DNA from: Pseudo-nitzschia pungens
Lineage: Eukaryota > Bacillariophyta > Bacillariophyceae > Bacillariales > Bacillariaceae
Assembly: GCA_037355855.1 (NCBI GenBank)
Contig: CM074760.1
Span: 186,001 to 250,000 of the forward strand
Length of the DNA: 64,000 bases
Direction: 5' to 3'
The first letter of the stretch is position 1; every line of letters starts with the position of its first letter. The translations under genes and the position numbers were made by a program. Shown here piece by piece: positions 10,517-21,477 of this stretch. The notes below the pieces were generated by a model. The model had not been told where the DNA came from and did not search any database. It was given only the letters and a program-made list of their open reading frames with translations.

Positions 10517-13191
10517 ATGACGCATATTTGCGCCAACAACAAGGATGCGGACGCTGTCGTTTCACAATACCAATCTTCGTTGCAAGAGCAACGACAATCT
10601 CCACGGCGGAGACGGCGGCGATCCCAGTTTCCATCGGCCGACTTGTCCATCGTGGAACCACGAGACGACAACGACGGCGAGAATATCGTTCTTTGGAGTC
10701 GAGAGGAAAATTTGAAGGACGGCGCAAAGCATCGAAGCCACGCACGAGCAAGCTACGAACGGATACGAACAACGCGTGCGAAACACCGGAGAGCGAGAAA
10801 TCCCTTTCTGCAATCGATTTTGTTCGCGGCCGCCACCATCTGCATGGCACTGATTGTGTTCGGGACAACACTGGATTTGGACGCGGTCGATGCATTCCAC
10901 GCATCTCCAAGAATTCTTTCCGCGGATGCCTCTGCCAGACTCTTATCGTCTTCGGTTGTTGAGTCGTTGCCGGCTTCCTCTCGGTTGTTCATGTCGTTGG
11001 CATCTCCTCCTCCGGCCTCGTCGATTCGCATACCCGACCAGAAAGAACTGGAATCCATGAAGGTCGTCGAACTGAAAGAACTGATCAAAGAATCTGGTCT
11101 CAACGAACGCGGACTGCTGTCAAGACTGAAACGAAAGCAGGACCTCGTAGACTTTTTGGTTCGAGCGAGTGCAACACTCACGGGAGCAGATCGAGCTGCA
11201 GATCCAGCTACGGTCGAGGATTCCCAGCCGGAACCTCCGAAACCGAAACGTCGCAAGCCCCTCACGATGGTGCCGGCCAAAAAGAAAGGAAAGGAACAAA
11301 TCGCTGCCACTGCCGACGACGACACCGGATCCCCGGAATCGTCACCACCGACGAAGTCGCCTCTGCAAGCCATTTTTGATAGGGTCAACGAACAGTACCC
11401 GGCCCTTCGGTATCTCGCGGAGGGAAACAACACCATGCTGGGCGACCAGGACATCCGGCAGCGATACCATCCCATGTTGCAGCAGGCTGCCACGAAACGC
11501 GATGCCAGCAAAAGCGGCGAGAGCGACGAGGAAGACGAATACCAAAAGCCGGCCCTGTCGGGCGACATGGACCTCATTTTCATCGGGACAGCATCCTGCA
11601 CGCCCAGCATCACCCGAGGGGTCTCCTGCACGGCCCTCCGCCTTCACTCGCTGGCCAAGCAACAGAAGCAATCGGCAAACGTTCGGGTGGACCCATCGAG
11701 AGGGAAGAAGGGACGGGACTTTGACGTGGCCCAAAACTCTCAATCCAATCTGGGAACCTGGCTTTTTGACTGCGGAGAAAGCACCCAGGTACGTCCCCAA
11801 CGAGTGCACGACGCAACACGACGCAAAACGGGTTTTCTGCTTGTCGTTTTTGTCTCACTTTTTTTCTGTTCTCGATTGTGTTCATCATTCGTCTCGGTAT
11901 TTATGATTTGTTGCAGCTCCAGATCCAGAAAACCTCATCGGTCCGTCCCAGCAAGATTACCAAAATCTTTCTGTCGCATGCGCACGGTGACCATTCTTTT
12001 GGTTTGCCGGGACTCTTGTGTCTGATGGGCCAGGATTCGGAGGGAAAGGGCTCCAAGGCGCCGATCGATATCTACGGACCGGAGGGACTTCGGTTGTGGT
12101 TGCGGACCGCGCTCCGGTACAGCGTCTCCAGAATCTGCCCGAAATACAGGGTTCACGAACTCAAGGACGTGGCAATGGCTCCCGAATGGGGCTACAGCCG
12201 GAAATGGGAGCGATACTTTTTCAACAAGAACGTTTGGTACGGGCGGCAAAGGGGAGACAGCAACAACAGCAACAATTTCGGAGACGACGACTATTACTGG
12301 GGAGCCGCAAACCACCGACGAAATGAATATCCTCCTTCTTCGGATTGGTTGACCCACTGCGACAAGGGTGGGACGATCGAGGCCTCGGAGCTGTACGGAG
12401 AAGTGAGCGGTGGACGAGACATTTATCCCATTTACGACCACCCCCTCTCGAGCGACGGCGCACCCGTTTGGGAGGTCGAAAGCGACGAAGACGGGGGCGG
12501 AGGGGTCAAGGTGTACGCGGCGCCCATGTCCCACGGCATTCCCTGTGTCGGATACGTCGTGCAGGAAGCCAACCGTCCAGGCCGCTTGCGAGACGAGCTG
12601 GTCAAGCCCATTTGCCAGCGCAACATCCCGGCCCTCAAAAACGCTGGATTCCGTCATCCGATGAAGGCCCTGGCGGTCATCAAGGATCTTCCCAAGGGCG
12701 GATCCTTCACCTTCCCCGATGGAACCGTGGTGACACAGGAAGAAGCCGTGGAACCAGCCCGACCCGGGCGCAAGGTCGTCATCCTCGGAGACACCAACAG
12801 CGCCAGGAGCATGGAAAACCTGGCCCGCAATGCCGATGTGGTGGTCCACGAGGCCACCAATACGTTTTTGCCGGCCCTCGAGCACAAGGATGCGACCCTT
12901 TCGTCCGTGACCAAGGACGCAATCTTCCACGGGCATTCGACCCCGTACATGGCCGGAGATTTTTGCAAGCGGGTCGGGGCCAAACGGTTGATCCTGAACC
13001 ACTTCTCGGCCCGGTACACGGGTGATCAGTCGATGGATTCCATTTCCATCATGACTCGGATCGAGGAACAGGCCATCAAGGCCTCTGGACTCGCTCGAAA
13101 CGAGGTGGCCGCTGCCTGGGACTTTATGATATATCCGATTCCCAAGGCGGAGGGGACTGTCGATGACGACGACGATGACGACAGTGAATAA
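10517..13191 (+). CDS. Ribonuclease Z (tRNA 3' endonuclease) with N-terminal SAP domain; two exons
   Basis: Exons 10517-11788 and 11917-13191 join in phase to give 848 residues. The enzyme family removes 3' trailers from pre-tRNAs using two metal ions. Family landmarks are present: IFIGTASCTPS (near residue 354), FDCGESTQ at the splice junction, the metal-binding SHAHGDHS motif (H445, H447, D449, H450), the G715-D716-T motif, HEATN, H762-G-H764-ST and LNHFSARY (H786). Loops between these are expanded, including an Asn/Asp-rich insert. A SAP-type helix-loop-helix (about residues 174-216) precedes the catalytic domain. Residues 97-118 are hydrophobic and end near VDA-FHASPR, which resembles the signal-peptide/plastid-transit junction of diatoms. 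The 96 residues before it are unusual for a signal peptide, so translation may really start further downstream, for example at Met110. Function is confident; plastid location is inferred. Confidence 0.93.
11789..11916 (+). other. Spliceosomal intron of the ribonuclease Z gene
   Basis: It is a 128-base GT-AG intron (donor CAG|GTACGT, acceptor TTGTTGCAG after a T-rich tract). Removing it keeps the frame exactly and reconstitutes the conserved run from FDCGESTQ into LQIQKTSS ahead of the SHAHGDHS motif. In-frame stops downstream of the donor confirm that it must be removed. Confidence 0.95.
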
Positions 13192-15736
13192 ATGGTTCTC
13201 GCACGGATGGAATCAATACGAAAAACAAGGATGTTGGGACGAAAGGGATCAATGAACGATAACCGGCCCTTTCATTCCTACATCTATCCACGATTGGACG
13301 ACTCCCGCTGGGAGCAATTTTGGTGCCACACGACAACACTTCGGTTTCTAGAACTAACGTTACAGAAACTATCACGCACAACTTTTACGACTCATGGTAC
13401 GTCTATTCATTCCTCGCAATCACAACACGGCCGGCAGATCCACACTCAGGACGGGCAACATCCGAGGACGTGATTTGTCTCACGCAACGCTCAGAACTCC
13501 GATTGGTTACAAAGCATACCGGCACCAGTCCGAAGCGATCAGACCCCGCTGAGACCGCACGAGTTTTGTTTGTCTTGGAATAAGCGTGTGATGGAGTTCT
13601 GCCGGACGTAGTGCAGCGACAAATTATGTCTCGGATTGCAATTTCCGTTTTGCCAATCCGAAACCGTTGTGCCAACAGCAATCCCTCACTTCTTCCTCTG
13701 ATTTCGGCTCGTCCCTACGTGTAGGTCGTCTCGATCGCACTATAGATCGTATAAGAATCATTCGGAAACGAATTTTGAATACCCTTATTTCGATAGAGAT
13801 AGACATTAATGTGTAATCTGTGAACCGTATTTACTTTTTGATTCGTCGCTCAGTTCTTGCACCTATTTTGTGTGATGGTTTCGTTTCGATTTCATGGATA
13901 AAATTGCTTTCATCCATTCATTTCAAGCTTATTGCGCAGCATGTTTTGGACTGATGGGACGATGATTTCAAACCAACGAAATGGTTGTGAGCCCGTGACT
14001 CTGATTCTGTTTGCAATTGGCTGTGAGTCCGTGACTTTGATTTTACTTGCATATTTTTTCACAACTTCCTTTGACAACATTTTCCACCATTCCCCGGTCA
14101 GTGTTTGGGCAAGTCTGAGGGAGAAAAAGAAACAAAATCGGAAGCCATATTTGTCGTAACTTCCAGCACTCGAAAACATTAGACAACGGCTAAAGGGATT
14201 TCAGGGAAATACAGTGACACTATTATAATCCAAGAAGCGATTCCAGCCCACAAATTAATGATTCCTCTATACCAGTATAATATATCTGAGTATCTGAGCA
14301 TGGGAAAGACGGATGTACACGAAAAAGAAAACATTTCTACTGACAATAAGGAGTTTCAGTTTTACTCAAAGGTGGTGGTACTACATCTTTTCCCAACTTG
14401 TCTGGACGGCACTCATACGTTCTAACTTGCTGCTGTATTCTTTTGTCGGTTTTCCTGCGTAGAAAATTGAGGAAAAGAAATAGAACCACTTTCAGTAGTT
14501 ACTGCATCCTTTTGGTGATCAGCAACTCCTTCGGATATTTATATTGGTGTTAGCAGTGTTGCTTCAGTCTAGAAAGTAAGAAGTATTGGTGATCTACTAC
14601 TGTTGCTGGTGGACTTTGTTATAAGTCTCATAGTAGTAATTTGGTAACATCTTTGCAGACATGTTTAAAGTAGTACTACTGTTAGTAGGAGACATTGCTG
14701 GACGCAAGAAAGGCTATTTTGCATCATGGAGACTTCTCCGAAAAACATCACGATTTCTGTAATTCCATGGCTTTAAAATGACACAACATACCGATTGGCA
14801 TCACACAAGAACAAAACCTACCAAAAAATAAATCAGATACTCTGCCATACCACTGCAAACATAAAGCCGGTTTAGCAGCAGTAGTAGAAATTTCCACTGC
14901 AATACACCAGCAAAAAGCATTGTGTCAATTGTGAAAGCCCTGTAGCTACCAGCCTTTAGCTCCTCCTCCTAGTAGTTACAACAATCCATCGGTTGCACTA
15001 GTCGATCATTATTTCTTTCCTAGTAAATCTTACCCTGATTTATCACAGCAGGGAGCCAATCCCAAGTCGATCGCGTTTTTGTTTGACTCGTCTTGTTGAA
15101 TGAGACAACCCTCACAACCGGTGGATTTCTGAAGACTTTCAACTACTTGTTAGAAATGTTCGATTCCCAACAAGAACGCATGTTGCACCAACCACCAATA
15201 ATTTCATGTGTATCATGAATGTGGCACCGACACCCGGCGCATGCTCGAAAATGCGGTTCGTGGCCCTCAACAAGAGCACGTGATGGAATTCAGTCGTTCA
15301 ACTTCTGTGCCGAATACACGATAGTTTTCGGTGGATAGAAGCACCAAACAACATCGCAGCGAAACATCACACATGTACATTCCCAGAGATAATCTTACCT
15401 AGAGATTTCAGTGCATTGTTTCGGGTTGCCTACGTCGAATCTGGTTTCCTGCGAGTGTCCTTTGGCATCGACTCGTCGGCAGTAGGCAAATCACCAACAT
15501 TTAGCTCAACGGTCATGACATGCTTCAGGGAAGATACCAGTATTGAACGAAATCAGAAATAGCAGTCTTCATAATATAGTAACAACAAATGGTGGTATTA
15601 AAATTAAAACAGGTTTATTTCTGTCACATCGAATGGGTTTCATGGGAGCGTCGGACAGCTACTGGGAGAACAAATAGGCACAACCGCAACTACCATCCCA
15701 GCATCCGATGGGACCGATATAGGATCAATCACGCCT
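13192..15736. other. Intergenic region, no supported gene
   Basis: About 2.5 kb of AT-rich sequence follows the ribonuclease Z gene. The open frames (13403-13681 -, 13932-14159 +) are short and unlike any family. Between 14.2 and 15.7 kb all six frames are densely interrupted. No repeat element was recognised. Confidence 0.5.
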
Positions 15737-16460
15737 TTAGAGAGTGAGCACAAGGGCGGAGGCGGCAAGTGCGCCCAAAGCGGCAAGAACCGAGGTAGTG
15801 GCGGCAGCACTTTTCATGGACTCTTCCGCCTCTTCCTCCTCTTCTACGAAATCGTCGGTTTCGGTTTCGTTGCCTAAGGTTTCGTTGCCTAAAACTCTCT
15901 CAGCAAAAACACCGTAGCAAGAGCATTCGAAGGGAATATCACCATCGCATCTGCAACGACAGACAGAGATCACAAGTCAAAATCAAATAGGGCAGGGAAG
16001 AACTTGGAGTTGAGAAGAGAAATGCGCAACGGAACCAGAAGCAATCCATTCGGTTCGATCCCCAGATGCGCACGAAGAAAGCCAAAACCAGTCGTGATAC
16101 CGACAACGAGTATAGCCGTAGCTGTAGGATACGGGGCATGCTTCATTGCATCCTTTTGTGTGTGTAGCATGCCGTCAATCTGCATGAGCCACAGTGCCAC
16201 CAAACAAAACGCCAAAGAGCAGGCGACCTCTCGAAACTCACCGGCAGGTGCGGTCTCCATTTTCACAGGCAATCACGGGATCCTTTTCACTGCATTCTCC
16301 CCATTCTCCATTGAAAATGTCACAAGAATCGCCCGAGGTAACTCCTTCGGGAGGACACAGGTGACTCTGAGAGCACACGGACGTCTTCCGGGGGTTCGAC
16401 AAAGTCGGAGGCTGCAGCCGACGCAACGAGAAGGGTGAACAGGGTCTTTCGGAAGATCAT
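15737..16460 (-). CDS. Small cysteine-rich secreted, possibly GPI-anchored protein; two exons and a frame break
   Basis: The ATG at 16460 opens a clear signal peptide (MIFRKTLFTLLVASAAAS) that soon runs to a stop in its own frame. The +1 frame carries a Cys-rich segment (C-SQSHLC-PPEG, DSCD, GECS, IACENGDRTC). A 291-base GT-AG intron (16241 to 15951, donor GTGAGT, T-rich tract, TTGCAG) joins it in phase to exon 2 (15950-15737). Exon 2 encodes CDGDIPFECSCYG, an NET-repeat/Glu-rich stretch, and a C-terminal hydrophobic tail after SMKSAAA, as in GPI-anchored or tail-anchored proteins. About 10 cysteines suggest an extracellular disulfide domain. The shift between signal peptide and Cys domain may be an indel in the C5 run near 16396 or a true mutation. 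No known family is recognised. Confidence 0.6.
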
Positions 16461-17864
16461 GGTGGATAGATTATGTTCGGGCTGTTCCGTTCGATACTGT
16501 AGTCGTAGCGTTGTTGTGGTGGCAGAAACCGTTCTTTCTCCTCCTTCCGATGCATGTGCAGTTGTGTACCGGTACCTGTATCACACACTAACAATGACAC
16601 AGTGGGGTAGGCAGGAAAAGGTTTGCCACACCACCTTAACGAATCATCTACTGTATCTTTCTACTCATTCGAGTAAGGTTTTTAAGGGTACGACTAAGAT
16701 TACGACTTCCGATTCAACAGAAATTTCTTTACCTAAGTGGAGAGACATATGGGTATTTCTTCCCAAAAGTAGATAGTCATTTCCTCCAGAGATGTATTTT
16801 TTGTCCGCTTGCCGAGTTCAAAATGTTCAAAAAAGATGATAGTAACAGTAGTTACTATGAACCATGCATGCTCTATTCAGTGTTATTTGTCATAAGCCTC
16901 TTTTTTTGAAACAGGCATCCGTACTGATATGGGAAGAACAATTACTTTTGTTGGATACGGAACCTGGAATGGACTCGCTGAATTTCTGAAATCAAATCTA
17001 CCTTAATTACCGTACGAGAAAGATCACTCTGTTTTCGAAGAACATGAGTAAGGTTACCTTGTACTTGTACCAGTAAGTCTTATCATTACTATTACTATTA
17101 TCTTTCATAGTAAGTAGTACGAAGTAAGGTTACTTCGTAATTACTAAAAGTGCTTGCAAGATAAAGTAACCTTATGCGCATAAACCGAAATCCATTATAG
17201 ATATGTCCATAACCTTACCCCGCAAGTGGGGTGTCATGGGAGAAATCGCGGGTCTTCACAAAAGAGTGAAACGTGAAGAAGTCGACATCCCCAATGTGCG
17301 CTTTCACATCGATCTAGCTGTCATTTAGCGCACAATTGCTAGCTCCCCTCCGTAAATCGCAACTTCTGTAGTATAAGCATTGGCAGGAATTATCCTTCCA
17401 CCTCTGCTGTCGATAGTGTCGATTGCTGTAGGAAATCAGTGATGAAACTTCCGTGCACTTTATCATGTCCTCGCTTCGATCCTACAGTTTAGATTCCAAT
17501 CAGTTCCAGTCCCCAAATATCCTTCGAAACTGGGTGATCTCCTCGACACGTCCTCGTTGGTATGATTGATTGAGAGGCTGCACTCAAAGAACCGTCGACC
17601 AGGACCTATTTCAATCAGAGATGGACCATGGCGACTTTGATACTCAAAACAGAAACTTCAGAGAATTTGTGTCGTGCCATTTACTTCTTATTGTTCACTG
17701 ATTTGTCATTCTAGTATTTAGTTTCCATAAGTTACACTGCATTTTCTGTTGTTCGCGAACACTCCCACAGCATACGGTGAGCTTTTCATCATTATTTATT
17801 TTGTCGTTCGCACGTGGATTTGATTTCATTTCGCTTCGTTTCGCTTTCATTCGTTGAATCCGTT
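16461..17864. other. Intergenic region, no supported gene
   Basis: Short frames only. Repeated copies of GTAAGGTTAC/GTAACCTTA occur at about 16670, 17050, 17125 and 17165. Bases 17100-17150 contain an imperfect palindrome around GAAGTAAGGTTACTTC. Confidence 0.5.
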
Positions 17865-19004
17865 TTATTCTTCGGATCGGACCCGCACCAGCGTCTTCCC
17901 AATGGTCTCCCCGGTAAACAATTTTTGCAGGGCCCTAGGAAAGTTCTCGATTCCCTCCTCCACATGCTCGGTCATGACCACCTTGCCCCGAGCCCACAAA
18001 TAGATAATGCCGACCATCATGAAGGGCACCTTGGCAATGTATTGCATGACGTTGAAGCCCCTCATCTCGGCGCCGCGCTCGGCCAGTTTGAGGTAGTTGG
18101 AGGGTCCCTCCACGCCGCAGCAGTCCTCCTTGGTTCCGTTGTTGAGATTCCCGTTGTACTGGGAAATAGCCCCACAAATGACGACCCGTCCACCACCGTT
18201 GATCCTGAACAGCAGAGAATTGAGGATGCCTCCCCCGACATTGTCGTAGATGAAATCGATTCCGTCGGGGCAATTCTCGGCGATCTGGTCCGCCAGGGAT
18301 CGGTCCCCGGATTTGTAGTCGATGACGCCGTCGCAGCCAAGTGTTTCCGCCAGGAACCTACCCTTGGCGGGACCCCCCGCAACACCGACCACCCTGGCTC
18401 CCGTCGACTTGCAAAGCTGTACGGCGATGCTGCCGACGGCCCCGGCGGCTCCCGTCACCACGACGGTCTCCCCCTTGCGGGGTGCCCTGTTGGGGACGTA
18501 AAAGACCCCGCAGTAGGCCGTCAATCCGGTGGTCAGCCCTAGGAGTCCCAGCGAGGAGGTTCGTGGCAAAAAGGGGAGCTTGACGGACCGGAACAACTGC
18601 CTCGAGTCTACCACGACCGCGTCGGAAGCCGCCAGCATCCCGCGCACCGTGGTCCCGACCGCGTGCCCCGATCCGGGGCCGGCTCGCACGACGGTCCCGT
18701 ACCCGATTGCCGGGATGGGACTGCCGATCGGAAGGCTCCCGTGGTAGGCCCGTTCCTCCATCATGGTGCGCAAAAATGCGTCGACCGACAAGAGCTGGGG
18801 TTCCACCAGGACCTCCGTGTCTCCAAGCTCGGGTGTTTCTGTTTCGGTCTCGGTGACGAGCTCGGCGTCCCGATCAGGATCAAAGATTCCCTTGGGGCGG
18901 CGTTTCAGGATCCACTTGCGGCGGTGGTTGTTGAGCACGTGCTGATTGGCGGCGGCGGCTACCATTGGGCTAGTGGCCCCGGGGGAGGATGCGGCGATCG
19001 ACAT
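17865..19004 (-). CDS. NADP-dependent medium-chain dehydrogenase/reductase, prostaglandin-reductase-like
   Basis: The frame gives 379 residues from the ATG at 19004; the frame is open upstream to 19181, but that extension looks untranslated. It is a zinc-free MDR-superfamily reductase resembling prostaglandin/leukotriene B4 reductases and alkenal double-bond reductases, which reduce the C=C bond of alpha,beta-unsaturated carbonyls with NADPH. Visible features are an N-terminal catalytic part (RKWILKRRPKG, then LVEPQLLSVDAFLRTMM), LGLLGLTTGLTAYCG before the nucleotide fold, the dinucleotide-binding TGAAGAVGS (about residues 184-192), DFIYDNVGG, GRVVICGAISQYN and the C-terminal GKTLVRV. The family motif order is complete and no zinc ligands are present. 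No signal peptide is evident, so a cytosolic role is likely. A role in detoxifying reactive aldehydes is inferred from the family only. Confidence 0.9.
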   Translation of the reverse strand: MSIAASSPGATSPMVAAAANQHVLNNHRRKWILKRRPKGIFDPDRDAELVTETETETPELGDTEVLVEPQLLSVDAFLRTMMEERAYHGSLPIGSPIPAIGYGTVVRAGPGSGHAVGTTVRGMLAASDAVVVDSRQLFRSVKLPFLPRTSSLGLLGLTTGLTAYCGVFYVPNRAPRKGETVVVTGAAGAVGSIAVQLCKSTGARVVGVAGGPAKGRFLAETLGCDGVIDYKSGDRSLADQIAENCPDGIDFIYDNVGGGILNSLLFRINGGGRVVICGAISQYNGNLNNGTKEDCCGVEGPSNYLKLAERGAEMRGFNVMQYIAKVPFMMVGIIYLWARGKVVMTEHVEEGIENFPRALQKLFTGETIGKTLVRVRSEE

Positions 19005-20163
19005 GTTTGTGTCTGTATCTTTGTGTGTAGTTCTGATAGGAACGATTGAAGAATTTTTGTGTGAAGTCTTGCGTTCCGCAGAAACAGTTGCTTCACGCCG
19101 GGGTAGAATTCGATGAGAGACGTTGGGAATAAGGAATACCTTCCGAAGCCTTCGTACGTTTACCTGGACTTCTCTATTCATGTCACATGATGAGCTATTG
19201 ACGAACGAATAGTAGTATTTTTTTAGTCCAACCGCTGAATGAACGAATGACTCAACTGTTGTGATTCAGTCGGATGCACTAAAAATTTACTGTAAACATA
19301 AGATCCCGGTTCTCTTCATTATTCTAACTATTTTCAAAATAACAATAATTCCACGTCATTTCAATATTGTGGACGGGTAATGAAACACCATACGGTACTT
19401 TGTACGGAGCGGTAAGGTTAATACGTAGTACATCATAGCATAAGGTTTACTCGAACCTAATGTACTTACCGTAGTCATACGGTAAGTGCCCATCGGACAA
19501 ATAAATTAAAATAATACACCCCCTACGAGTAGCGGTACATAAGGTTTTACTGGTAAGTCTTACGGAGTACTACGGTAATCCGAAGTACCATACGAAGTAG
19601 ACGGGGAATGTTGTGTTCCTGTTTGGCCCTTTACCGTACGAAGGACGGACGACCGAGGTTCATTCCATCGTTGCCATTCAACCATCCATCGAGACAAAAA
19701 CGGAAAACCGAGAACTCGTGACAGCGTGAGTGACCCACCCAATCTGTTTGTGAGTTGATGGAACGACGGAAGTTGGAAGATTTTTTCATCGAGCATGTGA
19801 TTGTCGAACAAACAACTAAGGCCTTACCAGGTACCGGTACGTACCGGTAGAGTAAGGTTACCGGTAACTTACTTGTACGCTTGCTAACGACGAGTTCCTT
19901 AGTATTATTTCTGTTGAACTCGAAGCATCTCTTCTCCGCAACACATCCACGAACAAGACAGGAGAAAAACGATCCACAGTCCGAGCGAATCCACCTTGTT
20001 GTGAGGAACAAACTCTTCCGAACTGCGGAGCATTTGATCAAAAACAAAAGCGACCAGACCAGACCAGACCAGAACCGAACAAAACCAAAACCAAAACCTA
20101 AATTTCAATCTAGATCCAAATCTCAATCTCAATCTAGATCAAAATCAAAATCAAAACCCAACT
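19005..20163. other. Intergenic region between divergent genes
   Basis: This region separates the minus-strand oxidoreductase from the plus-strand zinc-finger gene and so should hold both promoters. It carries several GTAAGGTTAC-type motifs and GTACCGGTAC palindromes (19400-19460, 19550-19580, 19830-19880). The last 100 bases are a simple AACC/AAATCT repeat leading into the zinc-finger start codon. Confidence 0.5.
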
Positions 20164-21363
20164 ATGACGGAGATACAACAGCAGAAACAGCTCAGCATTC
20201 CTCCAGACGGATATGTGTGCAAGCTCTGCAAGATCAAGGGGCACTGGATCCAGCAGTGTCCCGAAAAGAAAAAGCATAAAACGAAGAAAAACCGGAACCA
20301 TGTTCACCGACCCGGAATCGATCCCTCGAAGGAGGACATCGAAAAGGCGAGGGCTCTGCAAAAACTAAAGCCACCCCCCTGCTTTTGTCGCCTTCCCTCC
20401 CGACTGAAAAAGGTCAAGCGGTCCTTTGCCACGAGCAGCAGCAACAATAACACAAACAATACTGACGACTATTCGTACCGCAACAACAACGTCAACGCCT
20501 ACAATGCGTACCACCGCGAAGCCGACTACGAGCACTCACGCGCGATCGGAAAGTACTTTTTCTTTTGTTCCAAGGCCCGCGACGACACGAGCAAGTGCCG
20601 ATTCGCTCGCCCGGTCGAAGACCACGAGGCAATCACGCCGCGATCACAACGGATCTGCACCTTTTTCCAAAAGACAGGGTCCTGCCGCAAGGGAGACGCC
20701 TGCGCCTTTTCGCACGAGCTGCCGGGCTCGGGGGGATCTGCGTCTGGATCTTCATCCGCATCCGCACCCACATCCGCACCTTCATATTCATCTTCATCTG
20801 CCAATGCCAACAGCACCCGGGTGACCCCCGAGCGCTGCGATGGCAGCACAAACAAGCGCAAGCGCACTGAATATGCCGGAACCTCAAACAGCACGGATGG
20901 GGATCTGGAGCAAAACAATGGGGACCCGAAAAAGAAAAAGGACGACGGCGACGAGAAGGAGTCGTCGTGCTCTTCATCGTCATCGACCAGCGACTCCAAC
21001 AGCGACAGCAACAGCGAAAATACCCAGACAAAGACCAAAACGACCACTACAGCAACCACTAAAGATAGCAGTAGTGACAGCAGTGACTCCGACAGCGATA
21101 GTGACAGTGACGACTCCAGTGCCAAACTCAAAACCGTCACGTCGGCGACAATGAGCAAAACCAGCAGTAGCAGTGACAGTGACAGCAGCAGCGACAGCAG
21201 CGATTCCGACAGCGACAGCGACAGCGATGACGACCAAAACAAGGCTGCGGCAACCATGAACGCAAAATCGAGGACAACAACAAAAACTAACGAAGGTAGC
21301 AGCAGCAGCAGCAGCAGCAGCAGCAGTGACTCTGACTGTGACTCCGACAGCGACACCGATTAG
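20164..21363 (+). CDS. CCHC / GRF-like / CCCH zinc-finger protein with a Ser/Asp-rich tail
   Basis: The frame gives 399 residues. A zinc knuckle lies at C19-x2-C22-x4-H27-x4-C32 and resembles the knuckles of RBBP6-type RNA-processing proteins. A second cysteine-bearing module (about residues 72-145: PPCFCRLPSRLKK...SRAIGKYFFFCSK...CRFA) matches the GRF zinc-finger pattern, with a low-complexity Asn insert. A canonical CCCH finger follows at C165-x8-C174-x5-C180-x3-H184. Three different nucleic-acid-binding fingers point to an RNA-processing or DNA-repair role. The C-terminal half is Ser/Asp/Lys-rich (SDSDSDSD tracts), a typical target of CK2-like kinases and typical of nuclear or nucleolar proteins. 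The stop is a lone TAG; the same Ser/Asp repeat continues in frame after it. No specific orthologue can be named. Confidence 0.85.
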   Translation: MTEIQQQKQLSIPPDGYVCKLCKIKGHWIQQCPEKKKHKTKKNRNHVHRPGIDPSKEDIEKARALQKLKPPPCFCRLPSRLKKVKRSFATSSSNNNTNNTDDYSYRNNNVNAYNAYHREADYEHSRAIGKYFFFCSKARDDTSKCRFARPVEDHEAITPRSQRICTFFQKTGSCRKGDACAFSHELPGSGGSASGSSSASAPTSAPSYSSSSANANSTRVTPERCDGSTNKRKRTEYAGTSNSTDGDLEQNNGDPKKKKDDGDEKESSCSSSSSTSDSNSDSNSENTQTKTKTTTTATTKDSSSDSSDSDSDSDSDDSSAKLKTVTSATMSKTSSSSDSDSSSDSSDSDSDSDSDDDQNKAAATMNAKSRTTTKTNEGSSSSSSSSSSDSDCDSDSDTD

Positions 21364-21477
21364 GATCCAAACAAAAAGGCCCCATCAATGAAGAAAACGA
21401 GCTCGACCATAAAATCCGACGACAGCAGCAGCAGTGACTCCGATAGTGACAGCGACAGCGACAGCGACAGCGATTAA
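21364..21477 (+). other. In-frame Ser/Asp extension after the TAG stop
   Basis: The frame of the zinc-finger gene stays open for 37 more codons after TAG at 21361-21363, then ends in TAATGA. The first part (DPNKKAPSMKKTSSTIKS) resembles the linkers inside the gene, and the second part is another SDSDSD block. The stop therefore splits what looks like one continuous tail. Confidence 0.7.

Noticed and set aside
16358..16430. A 16-base GT-AG segment whose removal would restore the frame of the Cys-rich gene
   Set aside because: Sixteen bases is far shorter than the 128- and 291-base introns seen here and has no pyrimidine tract; a one-base change near the C5 run explains the break equally well.
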